From the NCBI GenBank assembly GCA_010645155.1, contig CM021322.1, forward strand, positions 7,635,199 through 7,699,198: 64,000 bases of DNA, read 5' to 3'. This DNA is from Tigriopus japonicus. Taxonomy: Eukaryota > Arthropoda > Copepoda > Harpacticoida > Harpacticidae. Position 1 is the stretch's first letter; every line of letters begins with the position of its first letter. Shown in pieces: positions 36,426-50,000 of the stretch. A model generated the notes under the pieces. That model made no database searches. It was not told where the DNA came from and saw nothing but the letters and a program-made list of their open reading frames with translations. Made by a program: the position numbers and the translations under genes.

Positions 36426-39400
36426 GAGTGTTCTTTTGGTGCGGAAAAGGGGGGACTCTGTAGTCATTCATTCATTTTCCCCGGTCATTTGGGTCTCTGG
36501 TCTCTGTTCATGGCGTTTATCCGTAGTGGGCTCTTGGATTCCCTAATTTGTCGGGGCTCGTGGAGATCCGCTTTCTGATACCAATCGGAGTACAGTGTAT
36601 GGTATAGGAGTATTTCCGGCGAAAAACCAACGTTGTACGTTGTAGTCTCTGAGTATTTGGTGGTAGAGGTGGTGTTGGCCCCTTCAAAGCAAACATGCTC
36701 ATTCTCTGGCAATTTAAACGGATGTGGGTGGGTGGGCCAATGTTGACCGTATTTACAACGGATAGTCCATCAATACTGGTAATTTGAACATCCTCGCCCC
36801 GTTATGTCCACTCATTCATTGGCCAACAGGATAAGACAAGATCCCTTTAAAGCAACGCTCTAATGAGAATCTAAAGTATCTTCAGGGTTTTTTAATTAGC
36901 ATGGGACTTAGGCTTCCAGGTAAATTTGTAGCACTTGTTTACGAGGGTGCATCTTTCTGACGAAGTGACAAAAACGTTTTTTGAGGCCAAAACATAGATA
37001 TGTGCAAAAATGTTAGCAAAATATTTAACAAAAAATATGAATCAAAAACGAAAAATGACAGGGTAATCGAATGGTAATTGAACACGGAAATAGTCTCGTA
37101 TTTTTTTAGCTTTGGGGTTTTAATTCTTCTCGTCTTGTTGACTTACAAATTTAATTTTAATAATATGACACGTTGTTTCAGTCAGAATTGTTTTCCTTCA
37201 TATTTTTTTTAATATTAGGTTTCAAAACCATTAATTAGCCTGTTCGGTTATAAAACAAACTTTCTTGGAAGAAATTAGCACACCCAATATTAAGATACCA
37301 AAAAAAAGCTTACTAATTACATTATCGGAGACAAATAGCATTTGAGTCATGGCTCCTTAGCTCCGCCAAATTCTCACGATCGGACTTGGCTTAGTAATGG
37401 TATAACAATCATTATCAAATCGTTCTTGTCATGTCACCATCCTCCGGATTTGAGGTTGGGGAGTCGGTTCGTTCATTCATTGTCCACGCAATGTGTTCAG
37501 AATGACTCAAAGCCATCCCACTAACAACATTACTTACCTACTAGTACGTACAGTACTAACCCTCCCAACGGCAATTTCTCACTCTTCTCGCCCAAAGGTG
37601 AAAACTCCCGTCTTCCTTCCCATAACAGACAGACAGACAGCACACAGGCTTACCTTTCCACCATTGAGTCCAGGTTCTGACCCGGGTGACCTTTGAGCTA
37701 CTCGAAGAATGTTTTTCCCATCATCATATGGTCATTATCAAGCGTGAGACTCTCTACCAACGAAAGACACCAACAACGAGAGCAAGAGCGAGAGACGACA
37801 ATTGGCCACATTAGGACCAATGAATCTCAATCCAAAGACCTAGATTTCGCCCCCCAAAAAGACATATGGAGAGGGGTTATTAGAAGGTTTTGGATTCAGA
37901 AGCCACATTGGATCGTTACTGGAGGGACTACCAACCATGATGTCGTGCCATTAAAGCTTCAAAACCACTTCAGACAAGATGGCTACCCTTGCCAAATTCG
38001 AGTCGACAAAACCGCAAGTTCCATGGATCTGCAGTACTAAAGAAGAGCCCACCAGAATCATGGGTCTTGTAGCCCAAAGTCAACCTTCTTCCCCCTCGAA
38101 ATGGATGATGATCTGTATGGTGAGAACTGGCCTGAGGGCAATTTCCAAACAGATTCTTCTTCATTTCTCATGAGCAGAAGAACAATGTCCAATTGACTGT
38201 CGGCGTTGTCGTTGTTATTGGGCAATAATAGTGGATGGGTGACCCCAGAAGTCATGATGTACACTTCCAAACGATATTGGCATCACTGGGATGGCCACTA
38301 ACCAAAAGCTCTTGATGAGTAATGACATCAATTGCTAGTCAAACAATTATGAGCTCGTCTGAGAACTTTGGACACAAGCTCTAAAAACACATCTAGGGTA
38401 GAGTCTATTTGTTGCCTTCATAATGGACAAAGGTCATGAGAATCGAGAAGGTTTTAGGTTCTTTCTTCCTATTGCCATTGAAGTTTGCCCACTGTTGGTT
38501 CAACAATCAAGCGAATTTCACGGTGGTTCCAGAGCCACTATGGATGGATCCATCCACTGGGCCCCAAGAAACCAATTTCCTGTGCTCAATCACAAAAGGA
38601 TTTGCTTTAAGACGACCCCATATTTTAAGAGTCAATGCCAATAGAGCTCTGAGGACCTCCAAAAATGACGTTGGTGAGAAGAATTCTAGGTCGACCTTCT
38701 TCCACCAGAAATCTTTAATGAGGAACAAAAGACAGTACAGACCAACGGAGTCATGTGATTGGGGTCACCCAAAACTGATATGCTCAGGCGATACCACTAA
38801 AGAAAAATCCTTGTAGTGGATTGTGTAATCACTTAACTCAATATTAAGGGAATGATAGTCGTGTCATTACAGCGATAGCGAAGGTTTTCCTGCCTTCAGA
38901 TTACTCCGATTGAAGCAAGACGCTCATTTGGTACTCCTCGAGTAATATCTACGGTTTACAACTTGCACGAGACACGCGCCACAATCGTGGATGGAAGATG
39001 GAAGCAAGCCGACATCTGGCACCCCAAATCCAACCACGGGCAGATGAACCCAAAGAAGCCAGCCAGGCTGCGGAACATATATTTCTTTCATTCTTCACTT
39101 CGTTTTATGTCCTTTGCCCTTTACAACTAATTTTGCCTCGAGGGCAATTCAAGTATCCTATTTCTTGTGAGTGGAAACCCACATGCGAAAGTGGATGAAC
39201 ATCGCCTTAGTTGAGAGGTTTTAATATTACGAATCGATCACCAACGAAAGAAGCGACCAAATGTCAAGATGGTGGACAAATGGTCTTCTCACATACTTTT
39301 CAGGACTTGGAATGTGGAATGTTGACCCTTATGGGACCAGGACCATATGTAGGTGCTTCTTAATGATAAGGGTGACATATGTTATGGTGAGAAAAAGCCA

Positions 39401-40528
39401 GTTGGATCTCTCAAGAGTCCAGATCGCGCTAGAACAATTGAAAAGCCGCCAAAAAGATCCATCCACTTCTGGGTTTTCCACCCTCGATGGAAAAGCGACG
39501 ATTCTATGGACCAATTGTGGCTTGAGGTGATCTTTGACCTGAACGTGTAACAAGCCGAGAAAATATATGTCGATTCCAGTTAAGTCGGGGGCGGGTCTTT
39601 GGTAAAAGTAATTTAACTCTTTGCAACATTGGAATGTTTTGGTGCTTCTCATGGATGCATAAGTATCCATGGATAGACTGTAAACTGCATCAATCTTGTT
39701 TCTGAATACATGTACCTGAATACTATTAGTTAACACGATGTTGAGTTTGAAAAGTCAATTTTAAAAGATAGGCTTTTGAGAGCAGCTTTGAGGTATGAAT
39801 TCAAAACCGCATATGAAATTGAATTGTGTTAAGTAGGTCACGGAAAAAACTAAAAAAGATCACATCCATCATGCTTAAAGACTTTTTGGTACATTTTCTT
39901 TTAACCAATGTTTATGCAGTCTTATGGCTGTGTTTATCCAAAATATTGTCGAAATCTACTCTGTCGTTAGTTTAAATTGATGTAATGGTTCTCCAGTTTG
40001 GGCCTTTGAGAATGCTGAACTTAAAGGCCGCTGAAAATAGATCGGTAAAATAGATTTCCGAAATAATTTGAAAAAGCAATACTCCTAATACATCTCAGAC
40101 TTTTGTCGAAGTAAACTTTCAAATAATTTTTGTGAAGCAAGTTTTAAGTAACATTATAGAGTTTTTGCCCATGACCTATATAACCGAATTCATATATACT
40201 TATTGAGCATTGCATTTACAACTCAAAACTGGTGTCAAAAGTTCCAAAAATTCAAACGACTTCTCCAGGCTAAAAAAAACACCGTGTTGACAAAATGTAA
40301 AATTCCAATCGAGTGGATTTATGCGCGACTGAGTCATGGTCAGGTACTTGGGTTCGATCCCAGGTTCCTCATTTTTGTCTTATTGGTAACAAAGTGTTTT
40401 TAAGAGAAAAAGGTTAAGAACATCTTCAGAGTCTGTAGCCATGAACAATCATTTTTGAACTTCTTCTTCAGATCTGCCTTAATTAATGTAAAAGATAATC
40501 TGAGTGTTCGCTCTAATAACGAACCACA

Positions 40529-40609
40529 ATATTTAGCCCGGATGTTAGGTGGACTAATTCAAATGGCTCAAGTATACCAAAGTAGAGTATAAATAACAAT
40601 GCTCAAGTA
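40529..40609 (+). repeat. 81-bp inverted repeat, left arm
   Basis: Inverted partner at 40993-41073 with six mismatches (about 93% identity). The arm ends exactly where the dispersed repeat CAGGGTCGGCG begins. The loop is 383 bases and has no coding frame of note. Confidence 0.85.
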
Positions 40610-40765
40610 CAGGGTCGGCGGTCCAAGTGTAGATTTTGGCGTTTTTTCACTTAACCAGTGTCCGTTTTAGGTCTAATTGAGGCTTATCGACTTATTTACT
40701 TGGTAAATCCTTAAATGTGAGACATGCTGGGATACCAAAGAATCCATTCCAACCCAAAATTCTAC
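40609..40765 (+). repeat. Dispersed repeat family, copy A
   Basis: Starts ACAGGGTCGGCGGTCCAAG and shares GGTCTAATTGAG, GACTTATTTACTT and GGGATA in the same order and spacing with 52914-53110. No matching right end was found, so the copy appears truncated. Confidence 0.55.
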
Positions 40766-40992
40766 CCTCCACTCCTTAAGGAATAAATGCAAGGCACTGT
40801 GACAACTGTCCCAATTATTTCATCGATGTCATGATCTCATTCATGCCCAAGGGTTTCAACAGGAATATATTTAACATAACTTCTATTCCTTAATACATTG
40901 GGATTCTTAGAATGTAAATTTGAAAAAGATCTATCAAAAACTACAATACTTATGATGGTCTTAAGAAAGGCAGCTTGTGTACAGAGACTACT

Positions 40993-41073
40993 TACTCGAA
41001 CATTGTTATTTATACTCTACGTTGGTATACTTGAGCCATTTGCATTAGTGCACCTAATATCCGGGCTAAATAT
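40993..41073 (-). repeat. 81-bp inverted repeat, right arm
   Basis: Reverse complement of 40529-40609; both arms contain AGCCCGGAT and CAAATGGCTCAAGTATACCA. No target duplication is seen outside the pair. Confidence 0.85.
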
Positions 41074-44000
41074 CAATAAAAGGTCTTGTTAGTTATTCTT
41101 GATATTGAAATCCTACAAGCAATGTATAGGACCTTGCACATGTGAGTTACAAGCGTTTTACTGCAATATCTACTCACGTTATTGCTGTCAATGAATGGAC
41201 AGATTCGTGTTTTAAAGAGTTCGTAAAAAAACCTGTGTCTCGTCCCAGTTCTTTTGGTTTGGAAGTGGTAGCTTAAATTTCAGACTGAAGACAATTCATT
41301 CATGTTCAAAGAAGACACAAACCATAAATCCCGGTTCTGTCGAGCCAGACAAATAGGATTAGACATTTATTGAGACCACTTCTTCAATTTCAGGAGAAAA
41401 AAAATCACGTCGACCAGAGCACGGAAAAAACGCTGAACCTGAGACTACTGGCAAGCCGTTCCAAATTCATTGGACTTGACACGCTATGGCATTTGGTGAC
41501 CTAAAAAAGTGTCCTCCTCATTCTTGTCGTCACTGGAACGAACGAACGAACCCCTTTCTTGCTTCCTCAAATTGGCATGGAATCAAATTCAACCTATTTT
41601 TCATGAAGCCAGATTTATCGTTTTTCTAGTAACCCTTCTGCGCTCCATTCAAATTGGCATTTTCAAAGTCGATTTGATGCAGTTCTCGTTTTAAAGACGA
41701 AGCCTGTCTGACATGAATTATCTTTTTTTCCCCGTCTCCTTCCTCTTTGACTTGATAGTTTGAAGCTTGCTTGCAAATGAGATTGGCGGAAGCGCAGGAA
41801 CGTCCGGGAGAATTTGGGAGAAGGTCAAAGGTCATTGGGTGAGCAGCTCACTCACAAGCATTTTTATTGTGTCATTACTGTCATTCAATAGCCAAATGAT
41901 GCCACAAAACAATTCAGCAAGCACGGCAATCACACAATTCATTGCCTGATTACTTGTCGACTGGATAATCCGAGTTTGCTATTATCCTGCGTCGTATGCA
42001 AACTTCCTTTTTAGAGCTCGGAATGGAATATACAGGGTTGGTCAGTTATCATGGACGATGGAAATAATTCCAATTAATGAAACGCCTTGAAAATGATTGG
42101 AAAGCGTCTTTAAACATTTAGGATCGGAGAGTGGCTTTCTTAGTATCTAAAAATGCCGATTTTTTGTGCCAATACACGCCCTATCTATGAAAGTTCAAGT
42201 TTCATAACCAAGATTTGAATTTGTGTGGAAATTTAGATTTCATCAAAAGGCAAAAAAATAGTTATCATGCACCATTAATAAACCGGAACCCTGAAAAACA
42301 CTGAAGAGGTGTCACCCTGGCCAAACCCTTTCTCCAGCTGACAACTAGAGGATGTCTGATGTTCATTTATATTCGTCGAGTTACACCCCGAGTGACACAT
42401 TTTCTCAAGACTTCGGGGCATCTTATCTAGTTCTCATCTCGTGAAAATCAACCCCCAAACGTGGGTAAAACATTCATTTGTAGTTCAGATCGAATAACAA
42501 GCTTTGATTCATTGTAGCGTAACACGGTTTTGAACAGGTTCATCATGGCATTTTTGTTCTATTCTCGTTTTCTGCCGATTGGTTATATAAAAAAGAGCAC
42601 CCAACCCAATCACGATGAGTTGGTTCTTTCCAATAAAACGCGCATACAACGTTCGTATGAACGAAAAAAAAAGTTTGAAGCACGTAGGAAAGTGCAGTGA
42701 AGTGTGAAGCAGACTTCTTATGTAATAGGCCGACTTTTCAGAGACCAAATGCGAAAAGTGAGGTTTGTGTTGTTGGCATTTGAACCATTATTACACAAGC
42801 TATTCACATTTAAACGGTTGCGTCGTAGCTTTCACCCTTTTCTTAAAATGTGAGAGACCTTTAAGTGCGTTTGACGGTCCTTGAATGAGCCACATGTCTT
42901 CAAGTTTACATAAAAAAGGAATCAATCATGATTGATATGAGGGCAATCGCTTTGGTCAAAATGATTTCCGCCTTGCCCCTTGGCCTTGGGGCGTTTTTGA
43001 GGTGAATTCAAATTTATTTCAACCCCCTGAAGGGGTTAGTATTGTTCAAATTATTCATCATTCAAAACGCGGAAATGTTCAGGGAGTAGTTTTGTTGCTG
43101 CCAAGTGCAATATCGCACGCTCTCAAGTTCTGACATGGTATGATTAATCAAATCTTGATCTCATCCGCTTTCCTCAAGATCATCAGGCTGTATTTGATGG
43201 ATTCAAGGTTAGGCAAACAACTTTTTTCTGCCAATTTCTTAATGCGTTTTGTCATTGGAGCCAGAACTGAGCAACATTTCTATTGTTTCAAAAGGACAGG
43301 AAGAAAAAAAGCCGTTTTGAATTTGATTGAGATTTTAAACAATCGCTTTGGTCATAATTTGAGGCAAATTGCCATGATTTGACCTTCAGCTCAGAAACAC
43401 AGATTAAACCATGATCGTTTGTTGATTTTGTTGCTTGGAGAGAGAGATTTGCTGTCTGGAAAAATTATTCGCGCACATAACTGATCGATATCGCTTTGAA
43501 TAGTCCATAGAGGTCTGTAGAGTGGAGATACTAGAGCAGGCCGGTCGTGGAATTTCATTTTGGGCAGCAAGGGCTACTTATCATCAACGACTAGTTGAAA
43601 CTTGCCCAAATATGTCCAATACACTGACGTTTATACTATGATCTTCCACTTACATGGGCAAGTTTTATGATAGTCTTCGGAAATATTTGCTTTTTCACGC
43701 AACTTATGGGCAACTTTGGCCAGTATCAGCTGCAAACAAGGCAGACCAAATGACGACAATGACTTCTCTATACTCCTCTAAGGAATAATTTATGTAGTGA
43801 TGCCATTTCAGACGAAATTTCGGAGGTCTCTTTGCTTCAATTTAGACTGGCTGACCTTTTGAAATCATGAGCAGCTATACAAATACCTTTGAAAATGGAC
43901 TTGGGAAAAAATTAGACTTTCATTTGGTCCAAAAAGGTCTTAAGCAAAATCATTTCTAAATTTTCAAATATTACTTGAAGTACTCCTTCATCGCAGAAAA

Positions 44001-47000
44001 GATTTTTTTAGATTTATCTTATACTTCTGGTACAAAATCTGTGGATTTTTAAATGAACCTAGAAAAAAATGAATGATGTAAAATTAGGGGGTTTCCGAAT
44101 ACCTTGCATAAAATATCCGTCAGAGGGAAAATAAAAGGGAAATGTCTTTTCCATATTTGACAACATTTCATACGCGTTTGATTGGCTAAAAACTAGTCCA
44201 AAATTACGGTTTTGGTTTCGGTTTCGGTTTGGCCCACCGAAGCCGAAAGTAGACATGTCCCATAAAGGATAGAGTTTGACATCAAAATCGAAGAGTTTTT
44301 GGTCCAAAAACCTTTGAAATTAAAGTTTCCGACTTTTTTAAATTTGTGTTTAATCCAACATCGAAAACATGAGCGATGTACTTTTTTAAAGTGAATTTTG
44401 CATTTGTTCAACTTTATAGTCACTTGCTTTCGGTTTCATTTTCGGTTTAGCCCTGTTTCGGCCGAAACAAAATATTTATGAAACATATACAATACAATGA
44501 AATAAAATCCAGTTCTTTAACACTAGAAACTAAAAGCGCTAGTAAAATAATAAGAAAAGAAATAAAAATTTACATTTTCATGAGTTAGCAAAATGTCCCC
44601 TTCTAAAATTTTCTTCGTATCATGTTTGACAATTCACCACATGCCACGTGTGTTTTAAGTTGGTAATTTTGAGTTATATTTTAATATACGTAGTGTAATC
44701 ATTAAATGGCACTACATTTAGAAATATTTGAACATTTAGAACGTTGCCTTTTTTTGTTTCAAATTCAAATTCAGTCCTCTTGCAAATCTTAAACGAACTG
44801 TACCACAGGTAGCATTTGAGTAACGAAGATGAATAAAACGATTATGAAATCTGAGGCAAATTTAGCCATAAAACTACGTCGCAAAATCCTCATATACTGA
44901 GTACTGAATACACTAAAACGATCATAACTTCATCTTTGATGGCACTTGAGAGGCTTATTGGACTTGTTTCATGAATCACCATGATGTCATTGTTGGATGG
45001 AGTCGGTCCACTCCACCACAAAATAGATCCCCTCGCAAATCGTCTAATGGAGCATTATCGGACCCAATTTCAAATCCCCTCAATTTGAAAGGAGTAGGCA
45101 AAAAATACATACATCGCAAACGAAACGAGTCGTTACCCAATACACAAATTGTTATTTTACATGAAAACCTTGAAACTAAGGCCTTACACCTTTGTCATTG
45201 TCTTGGATAGACGATGTAGAAAACGTACTGTGGTGTTCATCAAGTTAGACTCAGTTGGAGTCATTGTTTGGCGGTGTCTGGAGGCTACAGGTTTGAAGGC
45301 CAGCTTTCCTTGAATTTCCCACGGATGAAAAACACACCAGTGATGATGATCATGATCATCATAGTCAAGAACAATATGAACCAACCAGCCAACCAACGAA
45401 TGTGTTGAGGAGTATTGTTCAGGGAAGCAGGTTCCATCGTAACCACCGTCGCAACCAACATTACAATGATCAAAGACAGACTTGAGAGCCATGACCATGA
45501 ACTCACCTTTAGGGTATTTTTGATTTGCTACTGAAGAGAAAGGATCGTATGAAACACATTCATTTGAAACAATTTGGGACTGGAAGAATTCTTGGTGCCT
45601 TGTTGCGATTTTTTTACGTTTTTGATGAGTGGAAAAAAGATTTTTGAGAGTGCTTTGGGTAATGTGGTCAGGTGATCAATTTGTCCGACTAATGATCGAG
45701 TAGAATACAGAGGGATTCGCTTTTAGAGGAAGGCCAAAGGGTTAAGGCGTCGTCAATTCCAGAAGCTCATTTCTGGCTCATTTTCTCAGCAGGTTATCAT
45801 TAATGTGGAGCATACACGATCAAGCGGACAAGAGATATTCTCCAAGTACTGTCCATTTTTTGGATATTTATTAGATCATTTTTAAAGATAAAAAACCAAA
45901 GACAAAAAAACCTTCCTTGGATGATTTCTGTTCACTGAGAAATCAGCATTTTGATAACTTAAACAAGACTAATAAAAAATATTCGAATGTTGAATTTCTG
46001 TAGAGACTGACTTAGTTTATACTGTTTTGCAAAATCATCTTGGCAAAAGTTTTCAAAAATGAGTCGAACTATTTTCTGCAAATATCCCATTTTTCCTTTA
46101 AATTATCGACGAAAAAAAGTCATAAGAGTCCCAATATTTCAGGAATTCTGGAAGCATTGCATTTTTTTTGTTCCAAATCCAACCCTTTCATTCCCACTTT
46201 TTTGTTAAAATTTGCAGGTTTTCAAAATCATGCATAATACATTTTTCATGCTATTCAATTTGAAAATTTATTCTTTTAACATTTTTAATTAAAGATATCT
46301 TCATGCCCAATTGAACTAGACCGAATTAACAAAAAATAAGTCCATTCGCCATCTAAGAATTCATAAGTCATATTTTTCTCCGCCGCTTTCTGGCATATCA
46401 CTAAAGCAAACTGAATAGGAGCAATGCTATTGTTCTCAGACTACAGTATTTGGGGCGGCATTTTGGGGTGGTCGTTAATTGTGGTAACGGCGAAACAATT
46501 TTCGGTTCTTAAGATAAGCCATGATGCATCAACAACTGTTTTAATGATCCCGGCTATCTTTTTCAAAGCCATCCACTCTTGTCTCCTGCCGACATTGCAC
46601 TATTATCCCCACCACCCTCAAAGCATGTCCCCACAATGGCCTTCGTTAACTCTCTGGTCTTCTGCTTTGGACTCAATCCTCACAATCAACTGTTGATCGA
46701 AGGCAAAGACTTTTTTCCCGCTCGATTTCGATCCTGCTCAAGTGACCTTGATCCTTCTGAACATATCATGTGTGAGAACGTCGTTGTTGCATCTTGTTGC
46801 TTTGCGAGAGTAATGAAAAGCTCTCCGTCCATCGGATTCATCCAACCCCCTGAGCTGCATCATCTCCAACCACTTTGTCTAAATTAGTTAACCGACTTTT
46901 ATCCACTCCATTATTTATCATGTCGTCTGATGATGATAATGCTGAACGATGGCACCGCCACACACATACAGTACACAATGAAAATAGCCTCTCCCTACCC

Positions 47001-50000
47001 TATCCATCTTTAGCTTGGTAGAGCTCTATAAGGAGAGTGAGATCAAGGTCAGCTATTTAAGCGTTTATTTCGGCCAAGTTGTTTCTATTTTCATTACAGA
47101 GCTTTTTTGCAACACACAAACACCCTTGAACAATGAGGGCATCATCATGGACAAGTGGAAGAAGCCTCCAACCCCCGATTTGAAAGACCTGGTTTGAAAT
47201 TGCGATGAAAAATAAATCACTCGCCTGTTCTCATGACCTCAGCGGCAAACGAATTTTTATCGGTTGAGCATGCCCTTGGCACATCGATTTTATGTAGCCT
47301 CGTATATTTGTTAGAAAAAATCTACTTATTGATCCTTTTTATAGAGGCTTTGGAGAGTAATTTGATTTGGATTTGTAGAATCAGTCGGGTAGAATTCATT
47401 CATTTTTGATTCGAGTTTTACCATTTAATTGAATGAAAGAGCAGGTTGTCAGCCATGATTTGTCACTATTAGGAGATGAGAATCATCCTCATTTGGTCCG
47501 TAACCCGAAAAATCATGACAATTATTGTCACAACACCAAGTTTTATCGACGTCGTTTACCACTTTTACCACCAAGACCCGCTCTCCTAAAATGCTCTCAA
47601 TAGACGATGATGACAAATTTAAATCAGGAAAGCGGGAGAAAGAGAGACTCCTGCGGCCTTTGTGTCCTACTTCAATCAAGCATAAGTGGACTTCTTATTC
47701 AAGTTAAACTCTGAATATCCAGACAAAATGCTCTTTTTGAACGACCCGAGCTAGAACTTAAGTACTTCAATAGCAGCTATTTTCTAATTTATTTTTTAAT
47801 AAGTTGCAGACACCTTGACCAACATATTGTGCTGTGATCCTTGATTCACATCATTGTAGATTCGTTTAGAAGTCCTCAACTTGTCAAATGTGACTTGAGT
47901 ATCTTTCGTTTCGTTCGTTAGTCGGCCCTGCCCTGTTATACAACTTGTTAATGATATGACCATGTATAGGAAACACGAAAATAGAGGTTGTCATCATGTT
48001 TGTGGTTCACCATTCAAATCTCTCCACATCTCAGCGGGATCTCCGAAAAAGAAGGATTTGTTCGTTCAGCCCACATTCACTTCATTCCACTGCGCAAGTA
48101 TCAAGTACGGATATCATGTAAAGTTGAACCTTGATACACTTGAAAATGAGTCATTCCTCATGTAGGGACGACTTCGATTGATAGATTATACTCTCACTGG
48201 CCGGATTTCGTTTCAAGTCTCAACATGGGCGATTGCGTGATCCGAGCTCCTCTTAATGAGTGTTTCGTGTGGAGTTGAACTACTGTTTTTCCTCGAGCTC
48301 TTAATCTCTTGTTTCATGCAGTGTCATCATTGAACGGGTTTCAATTAGAATCATCATAAATATATCAGTTCTAGCTCTCTTCCATTGATTCTTCTGCTGT
48401 GCAGCTCCATTGGGCTCCTCATTGACTCTTATTTATGGGCTTTGCGGATCTCTCGCAATAATTGAGGGAAAGGGCGTCCTGTAGGGGCTCGTTCTCGCGC
48501 CTTCCATGAAAAGTGTCTGCGTAATATCGCAAGCATCTTTTGTCGATCGACACCCTCTCTCGAGATGATCTTGATGTCGATAGCAATCAAGGAGTTTGAG
48601 AATTACGTTAGAATCATCCAATACAATAGGCTTCTTTACCGGTCTTTTCCATTCTTCTTCTACATCTTCTCCTAGTCTTTCCTTCTCACCTGGACTCATT
48701 ATTTATCTTACCAAATTATCCCAATTTCTCGATCATTATTTAACGTCTTTTGATCGCGTTGATGATAGGCTCATTTATTGCGTTTTGGTGCCCGCCTGTC
48801 TTCATCATGGAAATCGATACAGCTCCTCATGTGTCTAGTGCTAGTGGTACGGATAGATCGGCCACTTTTGGTCACACTTTAATCTCGCCCCTTGATTCAT
48901 CTCCGATATCTTTGTTCGTTGAGGTATCTACCCCAAACCCTGAGACAATGTCCAAAGAAGACAAAAACACAATGTTAGATTATAACTAGCGGTTTTCTGG
49001 TTGGAGAGGAACGATGGTTCAGGTGCATAAGGTTCCAAAAGAAGCACCAGAAAATTGCTTCTCATAACTCTTACCGCGGACCCATAAATGAGTGTGAGTG
49101 AGTGAGTGCGAGATGGTGTGTGTGTGCTTGGTCTTCATTTAACCCGAGCACTTGGGACGAAAAGAACTTATAAGAGTAAAGATAATGATGATCATCCTCA
49201 TCATCATCCTGATTTTCTTTGATGGCAATTACATCCAAATGGAGCCTGAACCCTTGTAGGTACATCGTCACAAGTTTTATTAGCCTTCATAGCAAGAATG
49301 GAACGTACACAGAAGACATAGATGGACAATGTTATGAATTGTGTTGCTGCGTCATTTAACGAAGGATAAATTCCCGAGAAGCACGACCATTCTAATACTA
49401 GAACAACGACCACACGAGTTATTCAATCGTAATCCTTTCTTCCTATTCTTCTCCAATCAGCGGCAAACCTAACAAAACAATCGTTAGTTGAGTATTATCC
49501 CAGATTTGGGATTTTCAAACTGAACATTTTTCTCGATTAAAAACAAGCTCTTCATTTGCAGCCTTGGCATAAGCAGCTGGATCCTCGCGGCACATCCAAA
49601 ATGTCGGCGACTACTTGCCTCTGTTTTTGATCAAGTCTATCCCCATTACTCTATTGTTATTGCCACTCATCTACAGCAATATACTGGAAGAGCATAGGAG
49701 TGGCCGGCGAAAAGTCAAGAGATAGATGGCAACTTGTCCGACAATTGAGGGGTGCTTTGAGGACACCAAAGACCGAATACTCGTCCAATAAATGTTGTCA
49801 AAAGTCGGATGCTTGAAAAAGAAAAAAATATCATGTAAAATAATAGGCCGTCATTTTACTATAATTGAAAAACATAAATGTCACATGTGCGCGTTTGTTA
49901 TGTTTGGTTCAATCCAGAATATAGGTTACAACGGAGGGTGCATATGACGAATCTATGAACAGTTCAGGCACCGCGCCATATATTGTTGTTATTGTTTTGT

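Larger units (their letters stand above)
29354..40528. other. No gene recognised
   Basis: Short frames only; microsatellites at 30.45 and 36.4 kb. The frames at 38436-38816 (plus) and 39329-39736 (minus) are the longest and show no family motif. Confidence 0.55.

Noticed and set aside
40300..40375. tRNA-like sequence with GGGTTCGATCCCAGG
   Set aside because: The T-arm does not pair properly around a 7-base loop and no acceptor stem or anticodon arm forms; at most an old SINE remnant.
45735..45790. GGCCAAAGGGTTAAGGCGTCG resembling a tRNA-Leu D-arm
   Set aside because: No B box or acceptor stem at the required distance.
48744..48989. Frame with LLIALMIGSFIAFWCPPVF, reminiscent of GPCR helix 6
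   Set aside because: A stop lies just upstream, no TM7 or NPxxY follows, and no other helices are found nearby; a single hydrophobic stretch is not enough.
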